This document shows positions 43,727-53,577 of a stretch of DNA of 60,299 nt, piece after piece. Location of the stretch: assembly GCF_012396505.1 (NCBI RefSeq), contig NZ_JAAXPN010000011.1:1-60299 (forward strand), in the 5' to 3' direction. This DNA is from Periweissella fabalis. Lineage in GTDB: Bacteria; Bacillota; Bacilli; Lactobacillales; Lactobacillaceae. The position numbers were made by a program, and so were the translations under genes. The notes beneath the pieces were generated by a model. That model made no database searches and was not told the DNA's origin. It saw only the letters and a program-made list of their open reading frames with translations. How positions within the stretch are numbered: position 1 is the first letter of the stretch; each line of letters opens with the position of its first letter.

Positions 43727-44743
43727 TTGGAACATGTTCAACAATTATTAAATCAATATGGTTTAGTTTTAAATGACTTTGCACCAAACAATGAAATGTT
43801 GGCTTTAATGCCATCAACATTGCGATCATCAATTTCATTTGCCAATGTTACCATCAATCGAGAAGAAGTTGTCTTAATTGATACCGCTGCTGAGTTAAAC
43901 GAAGATCATTTAATTCAATTAATTCAATTACTTAAAAATGTGCCTTTGCCAATTATTTTTTTAGCAGATTCTTTTTCAATTGATACACAAATATTATTGA
44001 CTAAAAATCAGTTTGGTTTTATTAGCCAGATGGGGTTCTATCTTCCTTCCCTTAAGCCAGTTAAAATTACTAAACCAACAATGCAATTAATTTCATTATC
44101 AAAAAATCAACAAATTATTATTTTAGCTCTTATTTATTGGAAATTGTTACATGATGATGATAGCAATACATTCCATATTAAGGTTCGCCAATTAGCTGAT
44201 TATCTCAATATTACTGCGATGACTATTTCACGAGCATTACGTACTTTTGTTGATGCAGGTTGGCTTTCAACTAGCGGCTATACGCGAAATCATAGCTTTG
44301 CAATTCCAGCTGGTTATGACTTAAATTCATGGATGAATGACATTTTACGTCTGTTACCTAGCCCTGTACAAAAAACACTTTATATACCAGTCAATGAACT
44401 TGATAATATCACAAATAGAAAGCTTGCTAATTTAACCGCTTTGAGTAAGTTCACATTAATTGCCCCAACAACATTAGTCAGTTGGGCCATTCCAAGTAAT
44501 CAGTTGACTGATGATTTAAAAAAAGTTGACATACCCGAATTCAATGCCCGTTTAGCACCTAAAAATAACGTTGCCATTGAGATTTGGAAATATGATTCAC
44601 AAGTCTTTAATCGTTTAATACCTAAAAATTATCAACTGGCAGTTGATCCTGTCTCACTCTTTTTAAGTTTACGTAATAGCCATACTAAAGAAGTTACCGA
44701 GCAATTAAATAAATTGCTTGAAAATCTTGTTAACCAACATTAA
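43727..44743 (+). CDS. Winged-helix protein of unknown function
   Basis: 338 residues, not confidently assigned. The middle segment VRQLADYLNITAMTISRALRTFVDAGWLST (about 150-180) is a clear winged helix-turn-helix. The C-terminal region, ending LAVDPVSLFLSLRNSHTKEVTEQLNKLLENL, recalls AbiEi-type antitoxin C-termini, but I hold this weakly and no nucleotidyltransferase partner is nearby. GGAG is only one base from an ATG (43721) but seven from TTG, so I start at TTG (43727). It is next to a 17-bp palindrome in its upstream spacer. It is probably a transcriptional regulator. Confidence 0.7.
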   Translation: MEHVQQLLNQYGLVLNDFAPNNEMLALMPSTLRSSISFANVTINREEVVLIDTAAELNEDHLIQLIQLLKNVPLPIIFLADSFSIDTQILLTKNQFGFISQMGFYLPSLKPVKITKPTMQLISLSKNQQIIILALIYWKLLHDDDSNTFHIKVRQLADYLNITAMTISRALRTFVDAGWLSTSGYTRNHSFAIPAGYDLNSWMNDILRLLPSPVQKTLYIPVNELDNITNRKLANLTALSKFTLIAPTTLVSWAIPSNQLTDDLKKVDIPEFNARLAPKNNVAIEIWKYDSQVFNRLIPKNYQLAVDPVSLFLSLRNSHTKEVTEQLNKLLENLVNQH

Positions 44744-44754
44744 TTTATTCCCCA

Positions 44755-44788
44755 TTAGGCCAATTCAATTTAGCTTAATGGTTTTTTT
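44755..44788. terminator. Weak terminator downstream of the winged-helix gene
   Basis: CCATTAGGC pairs imperfectly with GCTTAATGG around an A/T loop and is followed by seven T on the plus strand. Confidence 0.5.
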
Positions 44789-44794
44789 ATTATC

Positions 44795-44974
44795 TCAACC
44801 CCAACGACTAGGATTCCAAATCCGGCCGTCTAATTCACCACTACTTTGATCAAGACGTTTGATTTGCTCATTTGCCAAATCGATTAATCCTTGATAAAAA
44901 GCACGTTCCTCTAGTTTAATACTTGTTGCCAACAAATCTTGTAATATGGTAATTAGCCAAGCTTGTTCTTCCAT
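44795..44974 (-). CDS. Small coupled ORF, 59 residues, unknown
   Basis: ATG overlaps the last base of the oxidoreductase stop (TAATG) and is preceded by GAGGAGGAG, a very strong Shine-Dalgarno that also encodes the C-terminal Glu run of that gene. The product (MEEQAWLITILQDLLATSIKLEE...SRWG) is acidic, helical and soluble, ending LDGRIWNPSRWG. I do not recognise it. The coupling suggests a partner or regulator of the oxidoreductase. Confidence 0.7.
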   Translation of the reverse strand: MEEQAWLITILQDLLATSIKLEERAFYQGLIDLANEQIKRLDQSSGELDGRIWNPSRWG

Positions 44975-45669
44975 TACTCCTCCTCGTCACGAATTAACTC
45001 AACCGTCCATCTTAGTTCTGCTAATTCATCAAAATTATCTTGAATTTGATCTCTAATCGTTGTTAATTGTGCCTTCTTTATTTCAGTATCAGCATGCTTA
45101 ATTCTTGTAGTTAATTGTTTTATGAACCATTGTTGTTGACCAGCAAAACTTGTATCATTTAAAGTTAAATATTGCTGGTAATTAGTTACCAATGCGAGTC
45201 GTTGACTATCAGTCATATATTCAAATTGGCTAATGACCAACGGCTTTAAGTATTGCCATTGTAGCTTATTAGCCATTGCTTGTAATGGTTTTAAAAGTTC
45301 ACTAATTGTATAATGTTCGCGACCACCAGCTTGATATTCATTAAGTGGTTCTCCGAGCGAAACAACTATTCCAAATTCTTTACCTGCCAATACTGCATTC
45401 GTACCATAAGCAAAGCCTCGTGTGAGGACGTCATCTTGCCATTGTCGTAAATTTGCTGGTAAACTATACCAATATAAAGGAAATTGAAAAATAATTCGTT
45501 GGTGCTCACGTAAAAGCTGTTGTTCTGCTTCAACGTCTAAACTTTTTTCGTTATCCAAAAGATGCCAAGTCACCTGACTATCTTGCATCTGTAGAGCTTG
45601 GTGTAATAGAAATTGCTGGGTCCCCGATTGTTTATAGTCTGGATGTGCCACGATAACTAAAGTTTTCAT
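44974..45669 (-). CDS. NAD(P)H oxidoreductase with flavodoxin-like fold
   Basis: FMN-dependent reductase of the MdaB/KefF-like family, 231 residues. The N-terminal LVIVAHPDYKQSGTQQFL holds the FMN phosphate loop, and FQFPLYWYSLPANLRQWQDDVLTRGFAYG is the conserved flavin/quinone region. The C-terminal 60 residues are extra helices ending in an acidic tail. It reduces quinones or similar compounds by family inference. Translation is coupled to the small ORF below it. Confidence 0.87.
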   Translation of the reverse strand: MKTLVIVAHPDYKQSGTQQFLLHQALQMQDSQVTWHLLDNEKSLDVEAEQQLLREHQRIIFQFPLYWYSLPANLRQWQDDVLTRGFAYGTNAVLAGKEFGIVVSLGEPLNEYQAGGREHYTISELLKPLQAMANKLQWQYLKPLVISQFEYMTDSQRLALVTNYQQYLTLNDTSFAGQQQWFIKQLTTRIKHADTEIKKAQLTTIRDQIQDNFDELAELRWTVELIRDEEE

Positions 45670-45738
45670 ATACTTGCTCCCTCATAAAATTGTTGATTGT
45701 AGTTACTACTTACTAGATGAAAGGTTGGACAATACTTG

Positions 45739-46329
45739 ATGACAAAATCCACCAAGACGCATCAAATTTTTAAGTATCTCAGTTATATCGTTTTATTTCT
45801 CTTAGCTGGGGTCGGCCTATACTTATGGTATATTGGCGCATTTACTGATATTAAAGTCTTACGGTCAATAGTTGGGGTTGATACCCATCCATTATTAGCC
45901 CCCATTATATTCTTTGCTCTGCAAATATTTCAAATTCTGATTCCAATCATCCCCGGTACAATCACGCTTTCTGCTGGTGTTGTTTTATTTGGTCCATGGC
46001 TTGGCTTCATATATAATTATTCTTCAATTGTTATTGGTTCAACCTTAGCATTTTTACTAGTGCGCCGCTTTGGTAAAAAATTTGTTGCTAACTATATCGA
46101 TGAAGGACAACATACTAAATATCTAAAATGGATTGAAGATCAGCAGAAGTTTACCCGTATCTTTGCTGTGGCAATTTTACTTCCTGGGGCTCCAGATGAT
46201 TTATTATCGATGTTAGCTGGTCTATCAGCTATGCGCTTGCGGACCTTTGTTGTAATTCTTTTAATTGCAAAACCATTATCAATTGCCGTTTACTCAGGTG
46301 CATTTTCATTTTTAACCCGTTTTTTTTAA
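45739..46329 (+). CDS. TVP38/TMEM64 (VTT domain) membrane protein
   Basis: 196 residues with about five hydrophobic segments, a member of the VTT/DedA-like superfamily. PIIPGTITLSAGVVLFGPWLGFIYNYSSIVIGSTLAFLLVRRFGKKF is the VTT core, and LLPGAPDDLLSMLAGLSAMRLRTF the conserved Pro-Gly-rich loop. Relatives act in lipid scrambling or membrane homeostasis. The ORF opens with TTG then ATG; I use the ATG. It is divergent from the oxidoreductase. Confidence 0.85.
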   Translation: MTKSTKTHQIFKYLSYIVLFLLAGVGLYLWYIGAFTDIKVLRSIVGVDTHPLLAPIIFFALQIFQILIPIIPGTITLSAGVVLFGPWLGFIYNYSSIVIGSTLAFLLVRRFGKKFVANYIDEGQHTKYLKWIEDQQKFTRIFAVAILLPGAPDDLLSMLAGLSAMRLRTFVVILLIAKPLSIAVYSGAFSFLTRFF

Positions 46330-46404
46330 TCAAGTCACTTCGCAATCCATGCTATGTAATAGCGAGAATGCCTATTGGTGATTAAATAACCAATAATAAT
46401 ATAT

Positions 46405-46440
46405 AAAATACCCATGAAATTAAAATTTCGTGGGTATTTT
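46405..46440. terminator. Bidirectional hairpin between the VTT gene and htrA
   Basis: AAAATACCCATGAAAT pairs with ATTTCGTGGGTATTTT (one T-G). A second shorter repeat, TATTGGT/AACCAATA (46371-46396), lies beside it. It serves two convergent genes. Confidence 0.75.
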
Positions 46441-46547
46441 ACTAGTATTAAATTAGTAACCGCTAAACACAGGTACATAGTAATTTATGCCTAAATCAAC
46501 TTGCTTACAATATCTCTTTATACATAATCTTACTACTAAATAACCAG

Positions 46548-47813
46548 TTATTTACTTTCTTTAGCCAAAGTAGTTGTATCCAAAGTTAATTTAACATTGG
46601 TAGTCATCAATTTGCTACCACGATAAAATTTGAATTCAACCGTATCACCGATTTTGTGACTAAATAAAACATCTCGTAAATCAGCCTGACTCTTAATATC
46701 TTTACCATCGATATTCACGATTACATCATATTTTTTAATTCCAGCTGTCTTTGCAGGACTTTGATTCAGAGTATTGATAATCACCACCCCATTTTGAACT
46801 GAGGTAGGTAATTTTAAAATGTTCTTTTGATCATTAACGTCGATATTAGCTAAATCAATTAACGTTACTCCTAGTGCTGGGCGTTCAATTGATCCTTTGG
46901 CAATTAGCTGATTAATAATGTTAACAACTTCATTTGAAGGAATTGAAAAACCAATTCCTTCAATACTAGTACCATTAGCATCACTAGCTAATTTCATTGA
47001 ATTAATACCAATTACTTGACCGGCTAAATTAATCAATGGCCCACCTGAATTACCAGGATTAATGGCAGCATCCGTTTGAATAACATTCGCAGTTCCTAAT
47101 TGCTGTCCTTGTTCATTAATAACCGCAACTGTGCGTTTTTTGGCTGAAACAATTCCTTCTGTCAAACTAGTTGCATATTGTGTACCTAAAGGTGATCCAA
47201 TCGCCAATGCAGTTTGCCCAACATTAATATTATCTGAGTTACCAAATTTAGCAATTGTCTTAATTTGAGCTGCACTAACTTTGATTACTGCTAGATCAGT
47301 TGTTGGATCAGTACCTACAATTTTAGCATCTAACTTGGTGCCATTACTTAAAATCACTTGTAACGCATTGGAACCCTGGACGACGTGATTATTGGTAACA
47401 ATATATGCCACTCCATCACTTTCTTTAAATACTACACCTGATCCTTCAGAAGCCGTTTGTAGGCTCCCACCTTTTTTACTACCTTGATCAGCGCCAAAGA
47501 TAGCATCTAAACTATTCCCTTTGGTATTTTGCCGTTGTAAATTAATCACTGATACAACTGCACCTGAAACTTTATTAAAGGCATTTGTGGCATTATTTTC
47601 TTCAGCACTTGTTTTTTGTACTTTGACACCACCTGCATTTTTGCTAGATGAATTCAAAACTTGATTATCTTGATTATTTTGCCATGCTTGATAAGCGTTA
47701 TTACCACCAATGATTAAACCACCACCGAGCATTCCTGCAACTAAGCTTGTAATGACAATTTTAGTTGAACTATTCTTAATGCCGCGTGTACGGCCTTTAT
47801 TTTGATTATCCAT
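46548..47813 (-). CDS. htrA: HtrA/DegP-like serine protease
   Basis: Surface-anchored quality-control protease, 421 residues from the ATG behind TTGGAGG. One membrane helix (about 22-45) is followed by the trypsin-like domain: His in VTNNHVV, Asp in TDLAVIK and Ser in NPGNSGGPL. A single PDZ domain fills about 315-405. It lies downstream of the wal operon, as is usual in lactobacilli, with its own promoter. Confidence 0.95.
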   Translation of the reverse strand: MDNQNKGRTRGIKNSSTKIVITSLVAGMLGGGLIIGGNNAYQAWQNNQDNQVLNSSSKNAGGVKVQKTSAEENNATNAFNKVSGAVVSVINLQRQNTKGNSLDAIFGADQGSKKGGSLQTASEGSGVVFKESDGVAYIVTNNHVVQGSNALQVILSNGTKLDAKIVGTDPTTDLAVIKVSAAQIKTIAKFGNSDNINVGQTALAIGSPLGTQYATSLTEGIVSAKKRTVAVINEQGQQLGTANVIQTDAAINPGNSGGPLINLAGQVIGINSMKLASDANGTSIEGIGFSIPSNEVVNIINQLIAKGSIERPALGVTLIDLANIDVNDQKNILKLPTSVQNGVVIINTLNQSPAKTAGIKKYDVIVNIDGKDIKSQADLRDVLFSHKIGDTVEFKFYRGSKLMTTNVKLTLDTTTLAKESK

Positions 47814-47852
47814 ATCTCTTGCCTCCAAGAAATTTTATCATTAATTATGCCT

Positions 47853-47881
47853 TTAATAATAAAGTCATAAAATTAAATCAA
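47853..47881 (-). promoter_or_regulatory. Promoter of htrA
   Basis: TTGATT (47876-47881) and TATTAA (47853-47858) on the minus strand have a 17-base spacer. It allows htrA to be expressed apart from the wal operon. Confidence 0.55.
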
Positions 47882-47909
47882 GGTTAAACGACTTTGACAG
47901 TTTATGCAA

Positions 47910-48725
47910 TTAAATTGCTCGTAACGGACTCGCTTGATTAGGATCAGTATCATATAACTTAAAATCATAATCAACGCCAATATCTCGTGCTTGCATCATT
48001 TGTTCAACCGTTAAATGTGCCAAAACTTTTTGATTATTTTCCTTACTAAGATGCCCTAAATAAATTTGTTTAGTACGTTGCCCCAGTAAGTCAATCGCAG
48101 CTAAGGCACCGTCTTCATTTGATAAATGTCCTTTATCACCTAAGATACGTTGTTTGAGTGGCCAAGCATAACTACCCATTTCTAGCATCTTAATATCATG
48201 ATTAGTTTCAATCAAGTATCCATCTGCATTTGCTAGCGTCCCATGTAAGCGATCTGAAAGATAGCCTGTGTCTGTTACAATTGCAAAACTCTTCCCAGAG
48301 TAATGGAACTGATAAAATTGTGGATTAATTGCGTCATGCGATACTGAAAAGCTTTCAATATCCAAATCACCCAAGGTCAGTACTTTCCCTGGCTCAAAAT
48401 CTACTTGCTGTTCCAAAGCAACCTTGCCAATCTTTGAAGTCATTGCACCCCAAGTATCATTATTAGCATAAATTGGCATCCCATATTTACGGGCCAAAAT
48501 ACCGACGCCTTTAATATGGTCAGTATGCTCATGCGTTACAAACAATGCATCAACATCATTTAATGAACGACCAATTGAAGTCATTAATTCGGTTATTTTT
48601 TTACCAGATAAACCCGCATCAACTAGGACTTTACGCTGTGGAGTTTCAATATAGGTTACATTACCTGAACTACCACTGGCTAATACACTAACTTTAAGGG
48701 TATCGGTATTAAAAATATCTGTCAC
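47910..48725 (-). CDS. walJ: MBL-fold metallohydrolase WalJ/YycJ
   Basis: Metallo-beta-lactamase-fold protein, 271 residues, usually the last gene of wal operons and linked to DNA/cell-division coordination. THEHTDHIKG holds the metal ligands, and SVLASGSSGNVTYI is the YycJ-type N-terminus. The start is GTG behind AAGGAAG. It begins 24 bases after walI. Confidence 0.93.
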   Translation of the reverse strand: MTDIFNTDTLKVSVLASGSSGNVTYIETPQRKVLVDAGLSGKKITELMTSIGRSLNDVDALFVTHEHTDHIKGVGILARKYGMPIYANNDTWGAMTSKIGKVALEQQVDFEPGKVLTLGDLDIESFSVSHDAINPQFYQFHYSGKSFAIVTDTGYLSDRLHGTLANADGYLIETNHDIKMLEMGSYAWPLKQRILGDKGHLSNEDGALAAIDLLGQRTKQIYLGHLSKENNQKVLAHLTVEQMMQARDIGVDYDFKLYDTDPNQASPLRAI

Positions 48726-48749
48726 TTAAACACTTCCTTATCTTGATGA

Positions 48750-49580
48750 TTATTTATTAATATTAACTTTTTGGGGCGTATCTTTAATTATTGTTCCCGT
48801 AAAGGCATTAATCCGCTTAACATGAATTTCTTCATTATTATTAGTTCTTAAACCAAAAAACCATGTCGGTACATATACGGTTGTATCATTAACATCCAAT
48901 AGCTTAGTATATGCTAATTTAGTCCACAAAATAGTTGTGTTATTAGGAATTTGATTATATTGATATAACCACGTAAGTGCTTTTTCTTCACTTATTGTTG
49001 GTGTTTTTTCTCGTAAAATTTTAGGTGAACTGACATAGGTTTGTGTATAGCTACTTACATACCCATCACTATCAATATTGAAATGCACTTCACCACTGTT
49101 ATCATAAATTTTACCTGAGGGCACCACTTGTACGTATACAATTTGATGTCTAGTCATTCGACTTAACTCCTCACTATATACATAATCTTGACCGTGAAAT
49201 ACATTTTCTGGTTCTCTAATAAAATGGTCTAAAGTCCGTTGTGGATTATCAAGGTTTAGTTTAAATCTTTTATTAATACTAAGTTCAGCTGTTAGAGTAC
49301 CGGTATCATTATCATACGTAGTTGATGTACCTTTTAGCATTATACCGGCTTGTGACATAAACGCTTGGCTGTATTGACCTGCTATATAAAAGCCTTCACC
49401 AACTTTATTTGAAGGCTTTTTAAAACTTATATCGTCACCTTGCATTTCTTTTAACACTGAAGTTGATCCAACAGTATCTACTGTATTGAACTGAATTCCT
49501 TGGTACCATTGTAAGCCTAAAAAAACATCAATTGCTACAAAAATAAGTAAGAAAATCCATTGAATTCGTTTAAAGTCCAT
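48750..49580 (-). CDS. walI: WalI/YycI, WalK-regulating membrane protein
   Basis: 276 residues with one N-terminal membrane helix (about 7-25) and a large extracytoplasmic domain. With WalH it modulates the WalK sensor. IQWIFLLIFVAIDVFLGLQWY is typical of YycI. TAGGA precedes the ATG. It is 17 bases after walH. Confidence 0.9.
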   Translation of the reverse strand: MDFKRIQWIFLLIFVAIDVFLGLQWYQGIQFNTVDTVGSTSVLKEMQGDDISFKKPSNKVGEGFYIAGQYSQAFMSQAGIMLKGTSTTYDNDTGTLTAELSINKRFKLNLDNPQRTLDHFIREPENVFHGQDYVYSEELSRMTRHQIVYVQVVPSGKIYDNSGEVHFNIDSDGYVSSYTQTYVSSPKILREKTPTISEEKALTWLYQYNQIPNNTTILWTKLAYTKLLDVNDTTVYVPTWFFGLRTNNNEEIHVKRINAFTGTIIKDTPQKVNINK

Positions 49581-49597
49581 GTATTATTCCTACCTTT

Positions 49598-50938
49598 CTA
49601 TCCCTTTTGTAACCATTGTTCTAGTCGCTGCCATTTATTATCAATTTCGATATACCAAACTGGCCGTAAATTAACTACCATATCAGTTGACGGATCAGTT
49701 TGCCATTCATAGCCGATTTGCATATCTTGAACTTTATTAACACTAATACCTGCACTAACTAATTGTCGTAATACTGTTGGACTAGCATCTAATTTAATCA
49801 TTGGCTGATTATTTGGTAATGGTACTTGCAAAGAATATTGCGAAAAAGTCGCATGCTCTGTCCCTGGAGTTTCATAACTTAACTTTACTGCACCATAGCG
49901 TGTTTGGTTAAATATTGGAAATCCTTCAACATATGTTCGGTATACAAAGCTATTCTCAGTTCCATTAGTCTCAAAATAACGCATATTATCTAAGGGTACC
50001 CCGATTGCTAATAAATCATTAAATCCTTGATGTAAGGAATTATTTAAATTTACGTTACTCTTACTACCATTAAAGTTTTGGTAATCGACTATTCCTGTCT
50101 TATTATCAAACACTATTCGTCGATCATTACCTTCTTCATACGTAGTTGTCTCCACTGTTTTTCGTGTTTTGACATCCCCATTACTACCATTATTAAACAA
50201 ATTTGTTAGGAATAAATGTTGACTTTGTCTATTTTGCAAATATGAATATTGTTTTAACATAATGTCTTCTGGGTATATCAACAATACATGCTTATGATAC
50301 AGAATTTCAACAACCGGAATAGCAGTCTTTACTTGCTCAATAGTATGCAAAATACGCGTACTAGCCCCTTTGACACTTATTTCATAGACTGTAAAATCAT
50401 TATCATTTAATAGATATATTTTATCCAATTTACTATTTAAAGGTACAATAACTCGATTAAACTGCACTTTACTACTTATTGATAACCGTTGATTAAAAGT
50501 ATCATTTAAAATTTCTCCAGAAATGCTATCCGGATAATTCATTATTAAGGTATTCTTTTGATTTAATATTTGGCCATACTTTTTAGTTGTTACATTTTCT
50601 ATTTGCTTAATTTTATTGAAATGCCACGGTTGAATATCTTTGATTACTTCATTAACTACATTTATTTTTTGATCAAATAACAATTTTTGATTTTGACTAG
50701 CATCAGTGTATATGATTTGTGTTGGGGCATAAATATCAGTTATTACACGGGCCGATAATTGTGTTGGCCCAGTTGCCGTAGTATTTTCGTTCATACTTTT
50801 ATTAAAATGAGCTGGATTAGTCCAAATTAACCAAGTAAAAGCTAAACTAATTGCAATAACTAACACTAATGAAGTTGGTAGCATATACTGACTGAAAACT
50901 CCAAATTTTTTCACAAAGTGTGAATCTCTATTATGCAT
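49598..50938 (-). CDS. walH: WalH/YycH, WalK-regulating membrane protein
   Basis: 446 residues with one membrane helix (about 20-40) and an extracytoplasmic domain. Identified mainly by size, topology and operon position, plus YycH-like features. I choose the ATG nine bases after AAGGAG, overlapping the walK stop by 8 bases; a longer reading frame runs into walK with no start signal. Confidence 0.88.
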   Translation of the reverse strand: MHNRDSHFVKKFGVFSQYMLPTSLVLVIAISLAFTWLIWTNPAHFNKSMNENTTATGPTQLSARVITDIYAPTQIIYTDASQNQKLLFDQKINVVNEVIKDIQPWHFNKIKQIENVTTKKYGQILNQKNTLIMNYPDSISGEILNDTFNQRLSISSKVQFNRVIVPLNSKLDKIYLLNDNDFTVYEISVKGASTRILHTIEQVKTAIPVVEILYHKHVLLIYPEDIMLKQYSYLQNRQSQHLFLTNLFNNGSNGDVKTRKTVETTTYEEGNDRRIVFDNKTGIVDYQNFNGSKSNVNLNNSLHQGFNDLLAIGVPLDNMRYFETNGTENSFVYRTYVEGFPIFNQTRYGAVKLSYETPGTEHATFSQYSLQVPLPNNQPMIKLDASPTVLRQLVSAGISVNKVQDMQIGYEWQTDPSTDMVVNLRPVWYIEIDNKWQRLEQWLQKG

Positions 50939-52781
50939 CCCAATCATCTCCTTCATCATACTTTTCAAATGGGAGTGAGATATAAAATGTTGACCCTTTT
51001 CCTTCAACACTATCAACCCAAATCCGGCCACCTAGCAATGTTACAACTTCTTTTGATATTGCTAGTCCCAATCCAGTTCCACCTTGTTTACGTGAACGTG
51101 CTTTATCTACTCGGAAGAAGCGATCAAAAATTCGTGAAATATCTTTGCGCGGAATACCCAAACCTTCATCCGTGACACTTAAAATTGCGTAATTATTAGT
51201 CTGTAACAATCGCACCGTAATCTCACTACCATCTGGTGAATACTTGATTGCATTATTCATTAAATTATCAACTACTTGAGTAAATTTATCAGTATCTAAT
51301 TCGACCCAAATATCCTTCTCAGTGAATTCTCGCACAATTTTATATTGTTTTTCTGGTTGATCATCTTTTTCAATAATCATATCAAAGCGATTTAGAATAT
51401 AATTGAGTAATTCATTTAAGTTAACATATTCCAAATCTAACTTTGTCGTACCAGAATCCATGCGGGACAGAGCTAACAAATCATTAATCATTCGAATCAT
51501 CCGTTGTGTTTCATCTTGAGTAACTTTCAAGAAATTAGGCGCTACTTCGGGATCTTGCCATGCACCGTCAACCAAAGCGTCAATGTACGAACGAACTGAA
51601 GTCAACGGTGTCCGTAATTCATGCGATACGTTTGACACAAAAACTCGTCGCTCACGGTCTATTTTCTCTTGCTCGGTAACATCATGTAGCACAATCACCA
51701 GCCCTGAAATGAAACCAGAAGCACGTTGTATTAAACTAATGTATGCATGTAAAATAAGTTCATGTTCTTCACCTGATAAATCAAGCACAAGTTCCTCTTG
51801 CGTTTCAAGTAATTGTCGTAATGAATACTCACCCCGAATACTTAAAATATCCAAAATTGATTTACCAACTGCAACATCAAGATTATCAATCCCCAATAGA
51901 TTCAAAGCACCCTCATTAATAATTGTGACAATTCCACGACGATCAGTAGCAATAACTCCATCACTCATATGTGCCAAGACCGAATCTAAACGCCGACGTT
52001 CTGATTCTGAAGCAGCAGTCGATTCTTCTACTCGTTCTGATAAGACATTTACTGCTTGTGCTAATTGGCCTAATTCATCATTTCCATAAATTTTGACTTG
52101 TCCACTATAGTCTCCATCGGCAATTAGACGGGTTTGTTGGTTAATTTCTTCGATTGGACGAGTAATTGCACGTGAAATTACAATTGACATAATAATACCT
52201 AAAATAATCGCCACTATAGATGCATAGACATAAATTTTAGTAATGCTATTAATACTTTGATATACCGGCTCCATGTTGGCACGAACTACCGCTACCCCTA
52301 CAACAGCACTACGGCCATCTTGAACTGTAGTTATCGGAGTTGTCACAATTTCATAGCGTTGGCCATTCTCAACTTCCACAATATCTTTTTCATAGCGCTG
52401 TTGTGACAACGCATTTTTTACATTATTATCTGTCGTTTTTTGGCCAATAATATCTTGATCATTAACATCAGTAGTTCCTCTAATTGTCCCTTTGGCATCA
52501 ATAACACGTACTTCAGAAATATTCTGATTATTGATATCTGACAATACTGAATGAATCTGGCTATTAGCATTTTCTTGACTACTCAATGTTAATTTCTGAC
52601 CTAAAGCCGGGACAATATACGTTGGCAACGCAATTTGACTACTAAAGTTTTTGCGATTTTGTTGCTCTAATTGATGCACAAAAAAAGCACCCACAAATTC
52701 CAATGTTACTAAGAGCATCAAAGCAAACACGAGTGCAATTTTAAAATGAATCGATTGAAATAATTTTAAGAAACGTTGCAC
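50931..52781 (-). CDS. walK: Essential cell-wall sensor histidine kinase WalK
   Basis: 616 residues: membrane helix (about 13-35), extracytoplasmic Cache-like domain (36-180), second helix (182-205), HAMP (206-258), PAS (262-370), HisKA with phospho-His387 in SNVSHELRTPL, and a HATPase domain with NAIKYSPDG, DEGLGIP and GGTGLGLAI. It senses wall state and phosphorylates WalR. The start is GTG seven bases after GGAGGGG. It is 58 bases downstream of walR. Confidence 0.96.
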   Translation of the reverse strand: MQRFLKLFQSIHFKIALVFALMLLVTLEFVGAFFVHQLEQQNRKNFSSQIALPTYIVPALGQKLTLSSQENANSQIHSVLSDINNQNISEVRVIDAKGTIRGTTDVNDQDIIGQKTTDNNVKNALSQQRYEKDIVEVENGQRYEIVTTPITTVQDGRSAVVGVAVVRANMEPVYQSINSITKIYVYASIVAIILGIIMSIVISRAITRPIEEINQQTRLIADGDYSGQVKIYGNDELGQLAQAVNVLSERVEESTAASESERRRLDSVLAHMSDGVIATDRRGIVTIINEGALNLLGIDNLDVAVGKSILDILSIRGEYSLRQLLETQEELVLDLSGEEHELILHAYISLIQRASGFISGLVIVLHDVTEQEKIDRERRVFVSNVSHELRTPLTSVRSYIDALVDGAWQDPEVAPNFLKVTQDETQRMIRMINDLLALSRMDSGTTKLDLEYVNLNELLNYILNRFDMIIEKDDQPEKQYKIVREFTEKDIWVELDTDKFTQVVDNLMNNAIKYSPDGSEITVRLLQTNNYAILSVTDEGLGIPRKDISRIFDRFFRVDKARSRKQGGTGLGLAISKEVVTLLGGRIWVDSVEGKGSTFYISLPFEKYDEGDDWDA

Positions 52782-52839
52782 AATTTCCCCTCCACAAATT
52801 ATCCGTTAGCTTCACTAACTAAATAACTGTGTTTCCTAT

Positions 52840-53553
52840 TTAATCTTCTTTATCATTGTTGCGTAAAAAGTAGCCAACCCCACGACGAGTTACTAACCAA
52901 ACCGGATGACTAGGGTTATCTTCAATTTTTTCACGCAAACGACGCACAGTCACATCAACAGTCCGGACATCACCAAAATAGTCATAACCCCAAACTGTTT
53001 GTAGTAAGTGTTCACGAGTCATTACTTGACCAATATGTTGGGCTAAATAATGCAGTAATTCAAATTCGCGGTGCGTCAATTCAATATCTTCCCCACGCTT
53101 TGATACAATATATGCCTCAGGATGAATCACTAAATCACCGATAACAATATCCGAGCTGTTACTTTCCTCTTCTTCAACAACAGCTGGTATTGTCGCTTGA
53201 CGCCGAAGATTTGCCTTCACACGAGCGACTAATTCACTATTTGAAAATGGTTTTGTAACATAATCATCTGCTCCCATTTCAAGACCAACTACCTTATCGA
53301 TTTCAGAATCTTTTGCTGAAACCATAATTACTGGTACGGTTGATTTAGCACGAATTTGACGTAAAACTTCCTTTCCTTCAAGCTCAGGTAACATCTGATC
53401 TAGTAAAACTAAATCAGGTTTTTCTTCATCAAATACAGCCAATGCTTCGAGGCCATCATAGGCGGTAACTACATCAAAATTTTCCTTCGTCAATGTAAAT
53501 TTTATAATGTCGGAAATTGGGCGTTCATCATCTACAACTAGTATCTTACTCAT
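52840..53553 (-). CDS. walR: Response regulator WalR
   Basis: OmpR-type response regulator, 237 residues from the ATG behind GGAAGGA. Receiver domain (1-120) with Asp52 in LVLLDQMLP, followed by a winged-helix domain (about 133-235) with [16 protein letters not shown] and the C-terminal [11 protein letters not shown]. It governs wall hydrolase and wall-related genes. First gene of walRKHIJ. Upstream is an extended -10 promoter and a potential hairpin in the leader. Confidence 0.97.
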   Translation of the reverse strand: MSKILVVDDERPISDIIKFTLTKENFDVVTAYDGLEALAVFDEEKPDLVLLDQMLPELEGKEVLRQIRAKSTVPVIMVSAKDSEIDKVVGLEMGADDYVTKPFSNSELVARVKANLRRQATIPAVVEEEESNSSDIVIGDLVIHPEAYIVSKRGEDIELTHREFELLHYLAQHIGQVMTREHLLQTVWGYDYFGDVRTVDVTVRRLREKIEDNPSHPVWLVTRRGVGYFLRNNDKED

Positions 53554-53577
53554 CACAAATAGTCCTTCCACTGTTAT

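Noticed and set aside
49598-51031. walH start at 51031
   Set aside because: It would overlap walK by about 100 bases without a ribosome-binding site; the ATG at 50938 has AAGGAG and the normal family N-terminus.
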